A stretch of 64,000 nucleotides of DNA from Scilla litardierei (taxonomy: Eukaryota > Streptophyta > Magnoliopsida > Asparagales > Asparagaceae), in the NCBI GenBank assembly GCA_030789695.1, contig CM061142.1, forward strand, positions 41,711,375 to 41,775,374, given 5' to 3'. Made by a program: the position numbers and the translations under genes. Shown here piece by piece: positions 22,447 to 33,771 of the stretch; the first letter of the stretch is position 1, and every line of letters begins with the position of its first letter. The notes under the pieces are model-generated. The model did no database searches. It was given only the letters and a program-made list of their open reading frames with translations, and was not told the origin of the DNA.

Positions 22447-22458
22447 GCTCTGATACCA
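22447..22458 (-). other. Primer binding site, initiator tRNA-Met type (element H)
   Basis: TGGTATCAGAGC on the minus strand, the standard copia primer site. Confidence 0.88.
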
Positions 22459-22481
22459 ATTGTAAGGGACCCTACGGGTCT

Positions 22482-22484
22482 GCG

Positions 22485-22518
<34 letters not shown>
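22482..22518 (+). repeat. (GC)n(CA)n microsatellite in LTR H
   Basis: Alternating GC units then CA units, potentially Z-DNA forming. Confidence 0.95.
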
Positions 22519-22684
22519 AGAGAGGGGGTGAATAGTGTAATGGCAAGCAAAGTGCTTAATTAAAAGTTACCGAAATTAATGCACATTAAGCAGCAGAAAT
22601 TAAACAGAGTGCTCAACAACAACAATCACAAACATAAGGATTTTACACTACTTTTCCAAAACTTGGGTACGCCCTGCCACACCA

Positions 22685-22900
22685 ATATTCACTATAATTT
22701 CCACACAGAGAAGTGAATACAATCTCACACAAAGATACCTCACACAGAGGATTTGGATTCTCACACAGAGAAATCCTTACTCTCACACCCGAGAGACATC
22801 ACATAGAGGATTTGTTCTTTCACACAGAAAGAACCAAACTCTTACAAAGAGAGTAACTCCCACAAGGAGAGTGTCTAATTCCCACAAAGAGAATTAGAGG
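22685..22900 (-). repeat. Stem-loop series with CACACA-type loops in LTR H
   Basis: Consecutive short hairpins: ATTCACT/AGTGAAT (22687-22693, 22712-22718); GGATT/AATCC around TCTCACACAGAGA (22755-22776); GTTCTTT-CACACAG-AAAGAAC (22814-22834); CTAATTC/GAATTAG around CCACAAAGA (22875-22897). CCTC/GAGG and ACTCC/GGAG units lie between. Loops resemble each other while stems differ. Confidence 0.75.
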
Positions 22901-23263
22901 TAACACAAAGGTAAAACAAAATAACACTTACCTATACCTTGACATGATCTTACCAATACAATGAAGAAGGCATGCAAGTGAATGACCAAGTGCTTGGGAT
23001 GTGGCTTTGATTGCATTTGATGATCTTTCTCTCTTCTAGGAATGAATCCTAACACTTCTCACTTGAGTGCATGAAATGAAGAGAAGATGATCTCCAAGAA
23101 AGGAATGAGAATTAGATCCCTTGGAGAATTTCCCTATGAGCTTGCTTCAATGCATGAAGAGGAATGTGCTCATGAGAGGGAAATGGGAGAGATTAGGAGT
23201 GGCTATTGATTCTCAAAGATATTCAATATTAACCAAGAGTTCTAAATGAACTAAGCCATCTAC

Positions 23264-23860
23264 TATATATAGGAAGCCAAGAAGAGCCCATAAAACCAGC
23301 CAAAAACCAAAGGGAAGAAATCTGCAATGGCTAGATTTTGGCAGTTTACTGCATAGATAGTCGACTGATGAACAAGTGACAGTCGACTGTTCAATGGCTA
23401 GAAAAAACACAATGGCTATAATATGAGCCAGGACAGTCGACTGTAGAAGACAACACAGTCGACTGTATACAGGACAGGCGCCTGTAAATCATTTAGCAGG
23501 CGACTGCTGTAGGGGATTGAAATAAAACAGAGAGATGCAACTTTCGCACTTACGCCTTTCAGACGACTGATGACCTTTTCACATGCGACTGTAAATACTT
23601 CATCAGTCGACTGACTTGCAAATTAGGATTAAGCCCAGAAAATGCAAGTTATGCACAGACAACTGTAGATCAATTTCCAGGCGACTGTAGAGACACATGC
23701 GACTGTAAATTGAACATCAGTCGATCGAGGTGAAAAGCTCAAGAAAAGTCAATAAAAATGTTGACTTGAGCAGTGCACTACAGTCGACTATAGAAGGCTT
23801 GGCAGGCGCCTGGAATCACCTAGTCGACTATAAAACTTTCATCAGACGACTGTTGGAGAA
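23264..23860 (-). promoter_or_regulatory. TATA box and CAGTCGACTG palindrome array, LTR H
   Basis: On the minus strand the array precedes the TATA (CTATATATAGTA, 23264-23272 on plus). Sites CAGTCGACTG, AGTCGACTG, GGCGACTG, GGCGCCTG and variants recur about fifteen times between 23355 and 23860, starting about 83 bp from the TATA. Confidence 0.72.
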
Positions 23861-24396
23861 CCAGACACTCCAATTGAGTCTTTGGGCAAGATGAACCTAT
23901 TGTGTTGGATTCTATGATAATCCTAAGGCTCACTGAGATGGTTAAATGCATATGCATGAGAGTATGACCATCTATCAAGGCATTACAATAATCCTAGACT
24001 CAAAAAGAGAAATGCAAGTAATAGAAATTCATGGATTACATATTGCATATCCTAGAGTCTAAGTCTACAAGCTCACCGATACCTTGATGCTCCCCTACAT
24101 CATCCAAGCTATGGCACCCCTTGATGAGCTTCCCTTCATCAAGCTCCAAGCTTTGGCATTGCTCCTCTAGATGTCCATCCATCATCATGCTCCAAATTTT
24201 GGCTTCATTAGATGATCTTCACGACTACATCCAAGCTTGGGCACACCATCACTCTTGGAGGTCTTTAATATATCCATTGCATCATCCTCCAAGCATTATG
24301 CTTTGTCTCATCAACATATAATAATTAAGATAAACTGAGACTAAAACATAAGATTGATTAGCACACTAACATAATGTATTGATCATCATCAAAACA

Positions 24397-24705
24397 ACGT
24401 TAGTCTTGAACCCAAGAACTAACTATTGATTTGCCTTAGTTGATTATTTCCTCGTAGATGTAAAATAATATCTCACATCTTAGAAAGTCGATGTCCATCT
24501 CCAGGTAAAATAATTGCAATTTCATTTACGGTTCGCAGGTTATATCATCGTCGATCCTTGTTTGAATTATAATGCAGATATACGGGAGATCATGACCATA
24601 TGAATCCTCTTGAGTTAAAACAGTATAATTAAGCTTGATGGTACAGATGGATGAATGTATTTATGCTTGATAAACAATCTTGAATAATTTTTAATACATC
24701 CCTTC
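24397..24705. other. No gene recognised
   Basis: AT-rich stretch between LTR H and the Helitron fragment. Nothing identifiable seen. Confidence 0.5.
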
Positions 24706-25922
24706 TCAAATGAGGATTTCTATTACTTCGTAACTCTGTAGCGCATCCAGATCATATATGTAAAGTTGACAATAACTTGTTGTTTGATCCTGTTGTGGAA
24801 AAAGTGAGCCTGTTCGATGACGTAATTCTCCATGAATTGCAAATGTTGTCGGGTCTCTGCCAGTAATCAATCTTCGATGCAATGAAGTGCCAATACAGGT
24901 AAATGCTTTAACTGCATTATACTCCCGAGTATATTGTCGAAATGATTTTGATTGGTCACTGTCACCATCATATAAATCTCGAAGTGGTGGAGGGGGTTCA
25001 ATAAGTGTATCTAATTTTACTTTTCCTTGTAAACAACAGGTTCCAAAACGATGTGTTGTCAAAGTTGAATTCGATAACTGTTCATCCAACCAATGTAAGG
25101 CTGAGCAATGAGGGCATGAAATGTTCATTAATCCAAGATAATACCGAACAAAATCCACCTGCATTGGCAGACCTACCCTATGTTGAGTTGGCAAGCATAG
25201 TAATAGTGAGGCTGAGCCCTCATCTTCCTGAACAACTGGAGAAGCTATCAATACAGGCTGTATTCGAGGCATATTAAGTATGTTGGTAAGAGTCATATAT
25301 CGAGATATGTTCCGTTGCTCTTGTTCTAGTTCTCTCCTTCTGCGATGAGCTAAAGACCTATACAAATTAAACCTAAAAACTAAATACAATTAAACCATTT
25401 AGGCATCTTGTGTGGATAATTAAGTGGATAATAACCTGTAAACGGGTTCAATATTTTGTTCAAAAATTGCATCATTGCGTGGGCACGAACCCATAGCTTT
25501 TTGTTCAGTGGGAGAAGTTGTTAATGCAAATGTTACTTGAGGTATATCAAGTATACTATTAGGAGTCATATGATGCGGTATGTTTCTTTGTTCTTTTTCT
25601 CATTCTCTTCTTTTGCGTTGAGCTAAGGACCTATACAAAATTAAATCAAAAACTAAATACAATTAAATTACATTACTTAGATAAGATACTATGTACAGTC
25701 ATATAGATAATAACATGTTATGTATGGTCATATAGATAATAACCTGGCAGATGGTTCAGCTTCTTGTTCAGAAATCATATCAGTGTGAGTCCTTTCATTT
25801 TGCCGTCATCACAATGCTGCAAGGTGACGATGATTCGGTGGTGAAGAGCCAAATGTAGGTTCAGTAAGAGTTCTATGTTGGGCTTGTCTCTTCCGTGATG
25901 CTGATATTCTTGATGATAAGTC
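24706..25922 (-). pseudogene. Helitron Rep/helicase N-terminal fragment with three related exons
   Basis: The main exon (about 25357 to 24706) contains the plant Helitron pattern CPHCSALHWLDEQL, then CCLQGKVKLDTL, the motif PPPPLRDLYDG, YTREYNAVKAF and finally CQLYIYD. This is the zinc-finger-like N-terminal part of Helitron Rep/helicase proteins. It stops after YIYD with no Rep catalytic or helicase domain. Upstream, two shorter exon-like blocks (about 25630-25437 and 25922-25745) have splice-like borders, and the nearer one repeats the R-rich start of the main exon (LAQRKRRE...EQRN...MTPNSIL beside LAHRRRRELEQEQRN...MTLTNIL). The middle block has an in-frame TGA. It is a decayed gene fragment, possibly carried by a non-autonomous Helitron. 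Confidence 0.75.
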
Positions 25923-27790
25923 ACTATAAACAGATTTCTATATTGAGTGTATAGTATAAGTTTGATTGATAATGATAAATCAAGTATATATTCTAAATTT
26001 GTTCTAGTAACAAATTCCATATCGGTTACATGTTGATGTGTAGTAAATGTGAGTGCTATAATATGTAGGCTGGTCAAATAATTCCAACCTAAAACTAAAT
26101 CATTTAAAATAAATGTTAAAAATAATGATAACCAATAATACTAAACAAATAAGTATGCAAGATGACCATTTCAACAATTATGTACCAGACAAAGTTGGAA
26201 AAAAAATCAGAAGAACCTTGTGCATATATTGAATGGAGAACCAAAATCTCCACACACATGATGCAAGGACTGCTTGTAGTGCTAAAGGAGAGAGATGTGT
26301 GTGTGTAAAAAGGGGAAAATATTTGGATCGAGATCTCGACCTACTTCGGCTTGCATGGCGTCACAGTTGTTTTCATGTGTAGTCGTCGCCAGGTGGTAGA
26401 TGACCTCGTCACCGCCAGGTGGTAAATGACGTCGTCACCGAAATTCGGTCAAAAGGGGTTCAAGTCAAAGGTTGGGTATTTTTAAAGGTGTATCGATCGA
26501 TTAATATTATGGGTAAATGTGTAAAATTCTGAGGAACTATATAATATGTTGTGGTTGTTCGTGACAAGTGCTAAAATTAAAAACGTTTACTCTAAAATCA
26601 AGAGGTTAACGATTATGTTTTGCATCAAGAGGTTAAAGTGTAGTTTTTGAATGATTTTCTTTCATGCTTATGCAATTGTTTTCTGTAACCATTTTGAAAT
26701 CTGTGGAAGTTAAAAATATTTTGTTTGGCTTATAATCACAATCAGAATAATCCAAGTTAAATTTTTGTTGCCCCACAGAGGACCAACAGTTAAACATTAT
26801 GATTTATTTACTAATTGTATATTGCAAACTAATGTTTCAACAGAGGACCAACAGTTATTGGTTCTAGCAACTAATAACATTCTGTTTCAATATGGCTGAT
26901 AAATTATTTACTAGTTTCATGTTGGGCTAGAACCAAAATTGAAACATATATGTCTCATGATCAAATAAATTAGCAAATAAACACATACACATGTCTCATA
27001 TATGTTACAATTATCAAATAAAACATATACACACATACAATATGGCAGATAATTTATTTGCTAGTTTATTTAGGCACAATATTCTAAAACATTCACACTT
27101 CTAGGGATGTCTTTGAAATTTGGTTAAAATTTGGAAAGAATCGAATAATTTGCTTAGTAAGAAAAGGATTTTAAGAAAGTTGTTTGTCAAACTATCACAT
27201 GTCAATTATGGGATATGATATAACAGTTAATTGATAGAACAAACTAGATTATGTCATTTCGCAGTTGATGTGCTCAATAAATATGGATAAAGGCCTTGTG
27301 TTAAGATGGTAGAATAATTCTTTTCTGCTATTGTTGATGTGACCATAATTCGTACGAAGGAAACTGCATGAAGGTCTAAATTTTTTATAAGGCATATACT
27401 GTTTCAAAGATTGTGTATTAAGTAACTTATCGGCATACATGTTCAAGTAATTCCACAAAATGTAAAGAATAGTTAATTTGAGAAATTATTAGTTTCTGGT
27501 CATGTTAGTTGCATGGACCACATAGAAGAAACTACAAAATGTGGTCTTATGACTTGGATGGATATGCAATTCAATTTACAATTCAGTATTCTTTGGTAGT
27601 TGTTGTTACTGAAGTTGGATAGGCAATTTGCAAGAGTTGTGACCCTCCTTCCAAAAAAAAGCTTCCTTTTAATGAAGGCAAGGGATAGGCTTAATGTGTG
27701 TCTTACGTACATGCAACACATATCCAACATGATATGGCTTTAAAACAGGAGTGTCATGTTATAAGTGTTGAAAATGTGATGTTGGTGATG
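25923..27790. other. AT-rich non-coding DNA, possibly Helitron 5' flank
   Basis: No gene recognised. A GC-richer island at 26330-26450 may be the promoter/leader of the Helitron gene on the minus strand. A 26-bp tandem repeat around CGCCAGGTGGTA starts at 26387 and 26413. The rest is AT-rich with scattered CAATAG/ATTTATTTACTAG repeats. Confidence 0.45.
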
Positions 27791-27809
27791 GTTCAAGTCA
27801 TAGGAAATC

Positions 27810-28020
27810 TAAATATTTATTCAAATTTGTCAAACATATGGAAAGAAGCATGTATGCACTATATATTCCTCATTCCAAATATTTATTCAAATCTGTCAAA
27901 CATATGCTTGCTAAAAGTTGGAATATTATTCAAATCTATCAAACATATGGAAAGAAGCATGTATGTACTATATATTCTTCATTCCAAATAGTTATTCAAA
28001 ATTGTCAAACATATGTTTGC
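27810..28020 (+). repeat. Imperfect tandem repeat, ATTCAAATCTGTCAAACATATG unit family
   Basis: Four copies of a unit containing TTCAAATTTGTCAAACATATG-like sequence. Two of them are separated by GAAAGAAGCATGTATG and TATATTCCTCATTCCAAATA. The 97- and 103-codon open frames here result from the repeat. Confidence 0.75.
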
Positions 28021-28289
28021 AAGGTGCTGCCAGGTTCTATTATCAAGGACATGCAGATTTTGTTTAGTAAAATAAAATTTAGGGCTTGGACTAAATTACA
28101 TGCAGAATGGTTTAACATCATTCAGAACATAATTCAGAACAAAATATAGGGCTTGAACTACCATTATTTCAATGGTATGGTTTAACATCATTCAGCACAG
28201 AATTGAAGTAAAAAATGATCTTGCTAAATTACATTCACATGACAGATTACGTAAGTTAAAAAATGCTAAAAACAAATTCCGCACCTTCA

Positions 28290-28720
28290 GATAAGTAAGA
28301 TTCCAGAAATAGGCGAGAAGAGTTGATCTTGCTGCCAGTTAACTACTTCAGACCTTGCAAAAAAAATGATCTTGCTGCCAGATATGCGAGAAATCCTAGG
28401 GCTATAAAAAATGATGTTAAACACCATTGTGCGAGAAAACAACTTCAGACCTTGCTGCCAGTAAACACCTTCAGACCTTCCAGAAATAGGTGAGAAATCC
28501 TATTGCTGCCAGTAATTTGATAACGCCTTCAGGCCTTTGGATTTTGCTGCAAGAAATAGGCGAGAAATCCACACCTTCAGATGATTCCAGAAAGCCAAAC
28601 CTTTAAAAACCATCAACACCTTCAGATCTTATATGAAACAAACCTTCAGTTCTTGCGAGAAATCAGTAAGACTATGTACCTTCAGAGATTACACCTTCGG
28701 ATCTTCACCTTACGAGAAAT
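28290..28720 (+). repeat. Degenerate repeat array: CCTTCAGA / TTGCTGCCAG / GCGAGAAATCC modules
   Basis: Modules ACCTTCAGAYCTT, TTGCTGCCAG, and AATAGGCGAGAAATCC recur in shuffled order about eight times. Origin unknown. Confidence 0.65.
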
Positions 28721-28739
28721 CGGCAAGCAAGAACACATG

Positions 28740-29000
28740 ATCTCGGGGAAATGATGTTGATGCTTTGGGGAAGAGCAAGAGATTCTTCACCTTGCTGCTT
28801 TGGGAAAGAGATGCTTTTGGCGAGAAGACAAAGGGGACAAATCTTCACCTTGCTTCTTTGGGGAAATGATTTTGGGGGAAGAGGCGCCTTGCGAGAAGAA
28901 TTGATGCTTTGGGGAAATGATTTTGGGGAAAGAGGCGCCTTGCGAGAAGAATTGATGTGGGATATGATTTTGGGGAAAAGCAAGAGCCGAGTTTTGGGAA
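28740..29000 (+). repeat. Imperfect repeats of TTGCGAGAAGAATTGATG / GGGGAAATGATTTTGGGG
   Basis: Three to four copies of a roughly 55-bp unit rich in G and A, with open frames on both strands that mirror the repetition. Not credible as a gene. Confidence 0.65.
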
Positions 29001-29273
29001 GCTCTCCCCCAAAAATACATATTGCTCTCCCCAAAAAGTATGTTGCTATACCCGAGTTAAAATGATTGAAGGATGTTATTCTCTCCAAAAAAATCTTGTT
29101 GCTATCAAATGGGACACACAAATATCAAAAGTATGTGTTAAAATACAAACTCTTCATCTCAAATCTTCATCTAAACCGTTAATCCACCAAGAATTAACCC
29201 CGGCCCTCTTTCTATCAACCTATTTGTCCTACTCAGCTTGTCCTAGTCAACCCTAGAATTCCAAACAGTTGTC

Positions 29274-29514
29274 ATCATCAAGGCTTTTACATTCTAAGTA
29301 TAAGGAAGAAGAAAAATGAAAATTACATCATGTATCACAAGTTAGAAAAATTTTGTCGATATACTTCAACTTGATCTTGATGCTTCTTGCAAAATGTAGT
29401 CCGATGATTATCTTATCTGAGAGGGTCTATAAAATCCGCATAGATAAAGTTAGTATACAAATATATAAATGTTTGTATCATTAAAAACTTATGAGGAGTT
29501 ATGAGTTTTCAACA
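29274..29514 (-). repeat. 3' LTR start of element E, truncated
   Basis: Minus strand TGTTGAAAACTC from 29514, matching 51296-51050. It is preceded on the minus strand by purine tract AAAAATGGGGAGAA (29515-29530). Confidence 0.8.
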
Positions 29515-30208
29515 TTCTCCCCATTTTTGATGATTTTACAAACATTTAAAAAATATTTATAATATGAAAAGAAAGAAGCTCCCCCTAAATTTTTTTCATA
29601 TGCCATATATACATATATGTCAAAAAATACTGACATGAGTAACTTAGAGAATCTTTGTGAAAGGTAGCATAAGTTAATGATAAGTATCATTTTAAACATT
29701 TAAAAACATTTTATTTTTTAAAAAATATAACTTAATCATTTTGTATAAATTAATGATAATGATAATCATTAATGATAGTGCAATGATATTGTAACATTTT
29801 TACTGTGATTTGCATTATTTTCTCCCCCTGTCAAATCAGTAAAATGGGGTTTCTGAGATTATTGGTCGGCTAACTGAGGGGATTGGTCGACCAAAAGTAC
29901 AGTAAGTGAAAAAATTTGCAGAAATTTGAAAAGCAAATTGCATTAATGAAAAGCTAGTATCAAATACATCATACGAACACTGCAGAAAGCAAATACAATA
30001 TAACAATCAATCAATTAAACAACTACATCATAGCACTACACTAAACAACATTAAAACTTAAATCAAACTAGGCTGTAGATTATTGGTCGACCAACTGAAG
30101 GTCTTGGTCAGCTAATGTGCGGAAATTTCGTCCAGAATCGCCTCAAAATTCTAGAGGAGGAGGAGGAGGAGGATCATCGCGCAAACTGGAGGTTAAGCAG
30201 GTGGCCCA
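29515..30208 (-). other. Element E 3' spacer with purine tracts and TTGGTCGACCAA sites
   Basis: Non-coding. Minus-strand purine tracts are at 29515-29530, 29578-29588 and 29820-29830. TTGGTCGACCAA or its variants lie at 29863-29893 and 30081-30120, the same motif as in the E LTR promoter (50578-51006). Confidence 0.65.
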
Positions 30209-30756
30209 TTATTCAAAGTAATTGACAATTTTGGCTTGGTTTGTTTGCATGTTCTCCATGGAATTGCCCATTCGATCAAGACGGTTTTCAAAACCACTAA
30301 GGTGGGTTTGAATACACCGAAACACGACATTCATCTCAGCATGAAGGTGATCAATTTGCCCTTGAAGTGAAGTACGAGGAGGAGTAACGGTGACCTTGCG
30401 ACGACGAGGAGTACATTCGCATGTTCTTCTTCTTCTTCTTCTTCAGTACGAGGAGGAGGTGGTGGTGGAAGTTCCATTTTATTGACAACATTATGATCAA
30501 AGTGTCGGGGATTGAAAACTAAAAACTCACAATCAAGGGGAACACGAAAGTGTTGGATGATCATAGTGATGGTGCTAGGGAGATAAATGCGAGTTTTGAC
30601 GGGTTTGGTCAAGGTTAACATGAGATGAATGGCCCAATTTATCTTATGGCCACTCATTATGGCATAGAGAGCTCTAGTGCGGTTCTCGTTAATGTAGTTA
30701 AACAAACTGGCCTTTGGAATAAGATTATACATAATCTCTCTAGTGTAGTGCATGAA
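30209..30756 (-). pseudogene. Post-pol ORF of element E, C-terminal part
   Basis: Similar to the plant 'putative plant transposon protein' family found in SIRE-like elements. The conserved part contains LIPKASLFNYINENRTRALYA, then SGHKINWAIHLML, then YLPSTITMIIQHFRVPL. A poly-Pro/poly-Glu linker (PPPPPP, EEEEEEE) follows near 30430-30460, where the frame shifts. The tail resembling LSGFENRLDRMGNSMEN ends at the stop 30209-30211. The N-terminal part lies at 42325-42799. The sequence between the two (roughly 150 residues expected) was lost or replaced when element D inserted. Confidence 0.65.
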
Positions 30757-31290
30757 GCCTATTGAAACTGAATGTGTAGAGTAGTATTTAGTATGCTTTC
30801 ATTAGATGCACACCAAGATTTACGCATCACTAGTATATTTGAAGCCTTGCTTTTATGTCTTATTCGCATTCTTATTGCATGCTTGTTTGAAAAACTTTAC
30901 CGCTTGACTACACCGCTTGTTGATATGATTAGGAATACATATGCTTATAAATGAGCGTAGTTGATGTATTATCCCTCTGAACTGTTTGTGCACACTTATG
31001 AGTGAACCGAGCATTACATTATTTCTTTCTCCATATATATTTTTTTATTCTCTACTTGTCACTCGAGTTCACCTCCTATAGCTACGTATATCACATCCAT
31101 TCCCAAAAATCACGTACAAAAGAAAAGCTAGCTCCAAAAAAGTACAAAAAGCCAAAGAGGAGCCAAAAATCAAAAATACAGATCCTATTGCTCCTACAAA
31201 AGTCCAAAAGGAAAAATGAGAAACAAAGTTTCATACGCAAAAAAGAGAAAAATTCTCCGTTTCATTATTTGGAGCCACAAATATACTTGG
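30757..31290 (+). mobile_element. Element D (Athila-like) 3' spacer, left fragment
   Basis: Matches the 3' spacers of B and C (CACCAAGATTTACGCATCA near 30810, GTGAACCGAG near 31002, then an A-rich run). Continues at 39758. The left end is truncated inside element E. Its small open frames are not genes. Confidence 0.75.
31286..31290 (+). repeat. Target-site duplication of element B (left)
   Basis: CTTGG, identical to 39758-39762. Confidence 0.9.
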
Positions 31291-31592
31291 TGATCGGTCC
31301 ATATTTTACACCTTTTTTCTGCATATTTTCATGCCATTTTGATTGCTCATATTGCGATTTTCACGAGTATTCGACGATATTGCGTTACTTTTCACTATTT
31401 CTTGTTTTTGTCGGATTTCAGGAAATATAGAGCAATCGGAAGCAAAAGTGAGCTTAAAGGACTTGCACATGTACCGGAGTGTCGCCCACGACTCATTTGC
31501 AGACTTATCGGCGATGGAGGATGAGTGGAAGAAGAAGGAACTTCATAGGAGCGACGAGGAGGAGAAACAGAGAAGATTGGGCATTTACAGCA

Positions 31593-32326
31593 TGCCACTC
31601 GGCCGAGTGAAGCACTCACTTGGCCGAGCAAGAAGACCACTCGGCCGACCAGACCGGACACGCACCACAGAAGGAAATCAGCGTGCACTCGGTCGAGTGA
31701 CGATAGTCCACTCGATCGAGTATGGAGATCCCCTCGTCCGAGTGGCACGGAAAAATCCACCCATCGAAGGATCCGACTTACTGGAATCCGTCAGGCAATT
31801 GAGGGTGTCTACTCGGCCGAGTACAAACGCCCACTTGGCCGAATGATGAAAGCCACTCGGCCGAGCCGCCCCCCGAAGACAGACCCTGAAACATCCGAAG
31901 TTACTGTATTTTTACAGGGTTTTTCAATCGGCCGAGTAGAGAAGCCCACTCGACCGAGTGGAGAAGTCCACTCGGCCGAGTGACGCCGATGACACACACG
32001 CCCAGATTTTCAGACAACCTTCCACTATTTTGAAATCTTCTATAATTCCAGCAATCAAAGTATTTTTCTCATATTTTTTATGGATAGTAGACTTCATGAA
32101 GGTTCCAATGCCACCAAGAACGTGCCAATCGGAGGTCGGATGAAATCTGGAGAATTTCTGCAAGTTGACACTGCAGTGCTGGAATTTCCACTCGGCCGAG
32201 TCAGATTGCCACTCGGCCCGAGTGGCGACGGGCCCAGATTTTAAGTTACGGTTAGGGCTGTTTTTGGGCACGATTTTGGGGGGTTTTCTAGGGTTATTTG
32301 CTAGGGTTTTGGGTGGCTATATAAGG
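31593..32326 (+). promoter_or_regulatory. U3 palindrome array plus TATA, element B 5' LTR
   Basis: About fifteen CTCGGCCGAG-type sites, some changed to CTCGGTCGAG, CTCGATCGAG or CTTGGCCGAG, from 31596 to 32225; then GGCTATATAAGGGG with TATA at 32318-32326. Confidence 0.75.
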
Positions 32327-32689
32327 GGTTTATAGCCACCATTAGAGGGGAGTTCCCATGATGTTTTCTTAGACTCTATTTTAGAGGTTAGGCCATGCCC
32401 TAGGCCCCCTCTTATATCTAAAAGCTTGTATTTGGATTGAAGATCTTCATCAAACCTAAGTATTTTGTTCTTGTTATTTGATTCTTTGTTTTCTATCTTT
32501 TTGTATGCAAGCAATGATTTTTATTGATTCCTATATCGTTGTTGCTATGCTTGAGTAGATTTGATGTTCTAGGGCATGTGGATGAACCCTATGGATCTAA
32601 TTTCATATTTGTGATGAATGAATTTCTAAATTGCTAGAATTGCTAGAAGGTTAGGCTGTGATTGATTTATTACGGATAGCTAGGAATTT

Positions 32690-32990
32690 CCATCGATTTG
32701 GGGTTTGCAAGAGATTGGATTCTACTCGATGGGAAGGCCTAGATTTCGATTTAGGTTTATAATCGAGATTTTCTAGACTTGGTTTGCAAGAGATTGGACC
32801 AAAGCTAGGATTTTTATTATAAATCTATACTAATATTCGTTTGCAAGAGATTGGATGAATACGAACTATCACAACCTAGATCGTGACTCGAGTTTGCACG
32901 AGAGTGGGCTCGAAGAGCGATTGAACGATGACGTCGATCCTAATTCTAGCGGCGTAGATTAGGGTTTGCAAGAGATTGAGCCCTAACCTA
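32690..32990 (+). repeat. Five stem-loops with the common loop, element B 5' LTR
   Basis: Loop TTTGCAAGAGATTGGA or close variants, each closed by a different stem: CCATCGA/TCGATGG (32690-32696, 32726-32732); TTGG/CCAA (about 32780, 32803); TATTCG/TGAATA (about 32834, 32856); CTCGAG/CTCGA (about 32887, 32909); TTAGGG/CCCTAA (32959-32964, 32981-32986). Stem sequences differ from those of element A at every position in the series, yet remain complementary. Confidence 0.82.
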
Positions 32991-33393
32991 GGTTGCTATT
33001 GATCGGCAATAGCACAAGAGCGTGAGCTTGGTTCTCTATTCAGTCACGACTAGTTCACCTCAACACAAGTCTAGTAATATTGAGATTCACTATTTACAAT
33101 GATGTATGACGATCAGTAGTGGGAATTCCCTAGCCCTAGACACTTTTATTATCTTATATTTGAATCGATACTTATCCGACTTTTCTATCTCCGACACCGA
33201 CATCCATTATCATTGCCATTACATCATACCATACCCATCTCCACCAATAAAACATTCGTAGTCAAACCAACCTAGGATAGATTGGAGCCAACACTACCTC
33301 CTCGTGTTCGATACCCGCTCCCCCCTTGACCATGCGCTTACGGTAAAACTACAATCGTTCTTCAGGTGTATATCCCGGGGCCGACCAAGTTTT

Positions 33394-33583
33394 TGGCGCC
33401 GTTGCCGGGGATTTATCTCCGTGTAATTTGCGCCATAGCTAGGTCTTTCTTGGGTTACATTTTAGAGCGATCAAGTTTTTGGCGTTGTTGCCGAGGATTT
33501 ATCTCCGTGTAATTTGCGCCATAGCTCGGTCTTTCTTGGGTTACATTTTGGAGAGATCAAGTTTTTGGCACCGTTGCCGGGGA
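33394..33583 (+). repeat. Three primer-site units in an 86-bp tandem repeat
   Basis: TGGCGCCGTTGCCGGGGA (33394-33411), a degenerate copy (33480-33497) and TGGCACCGTTGCCGGGGA (33566-33583) are exactly 86 bp apart, each followed by TTTATCTCCGTG- or GGTG-type sequence. The first is inside the LTR (it also occurs in the 3' LTR at 39678-39695), the second directly follows the LTR end, and the third is the best preserved outside the LTR. Confidence 0.9.
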
Positions 33584-33771
33584 GGTGTTTTCTCGTTGGG
33601 TGCCAATTTGTCACAATTAGGTTGATTAGATTACATTAAAAAACAAAAAAAACATTGAGATAGATTTTTTTCCCCACCACCTGCTACTATTATTATCTTT
33701 ATCTCTCTTTGTACCACTGACGTCTTTTCCAGGTTGTTTACTTTGCTTGATCAGGTACAATTGTTGCAGCG

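Larger units (their letters stand above)
21496..24396 (-). mobile_element. Element H: copia-type gag plus LTR, truncated by element C
   Basis: On the minus strand: LTR (24396 to 22461), primer site (22458-22447), gag start (22422), and gag cut off at 21496 by the end of LTR C. The rest of H was displaced left by C or lost. The LTR contains CAGTCGACTG-type palindromes, a TATA box and a stem-loop series. Confidence 0.75.
22461..24396 (-). repeat. 5' LTR of element H
   Basis: About 1.94 kb. The minus-strand end CCCTTACA (22461) is next to the primer site. The opposite border is less certain and is set at TGTTTTGATG (24396) by comparison with the LTR start of element G. It includes a (GC)n(CA)n run, a stem-loop series, a TATA box and a palindrome array. 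Confidence 0.65.
31291..33473 (+). repeat. 5' LTR of element B
   Basis: Palindromic U3 (31593-32225), TATA 32318-32326, five stem-loops (32690-32990), and near the 3' end a complete tRNA-Asp-type primer site at 33394-33411 that lies inside the LTR. Confidence 0.9.

Noticed and set aside
27698..28149. 97- and 103-codon frames in the tandem repeat region
   Set aside because: Produced by the repeat unit, very AT-rich, no similarity to any family known to me.
32959..32986. TTAGGG/CCCTAA near telomere-type repeats
   Set aside because: Single copies forming the stem of a hairpin, not a tandem array.
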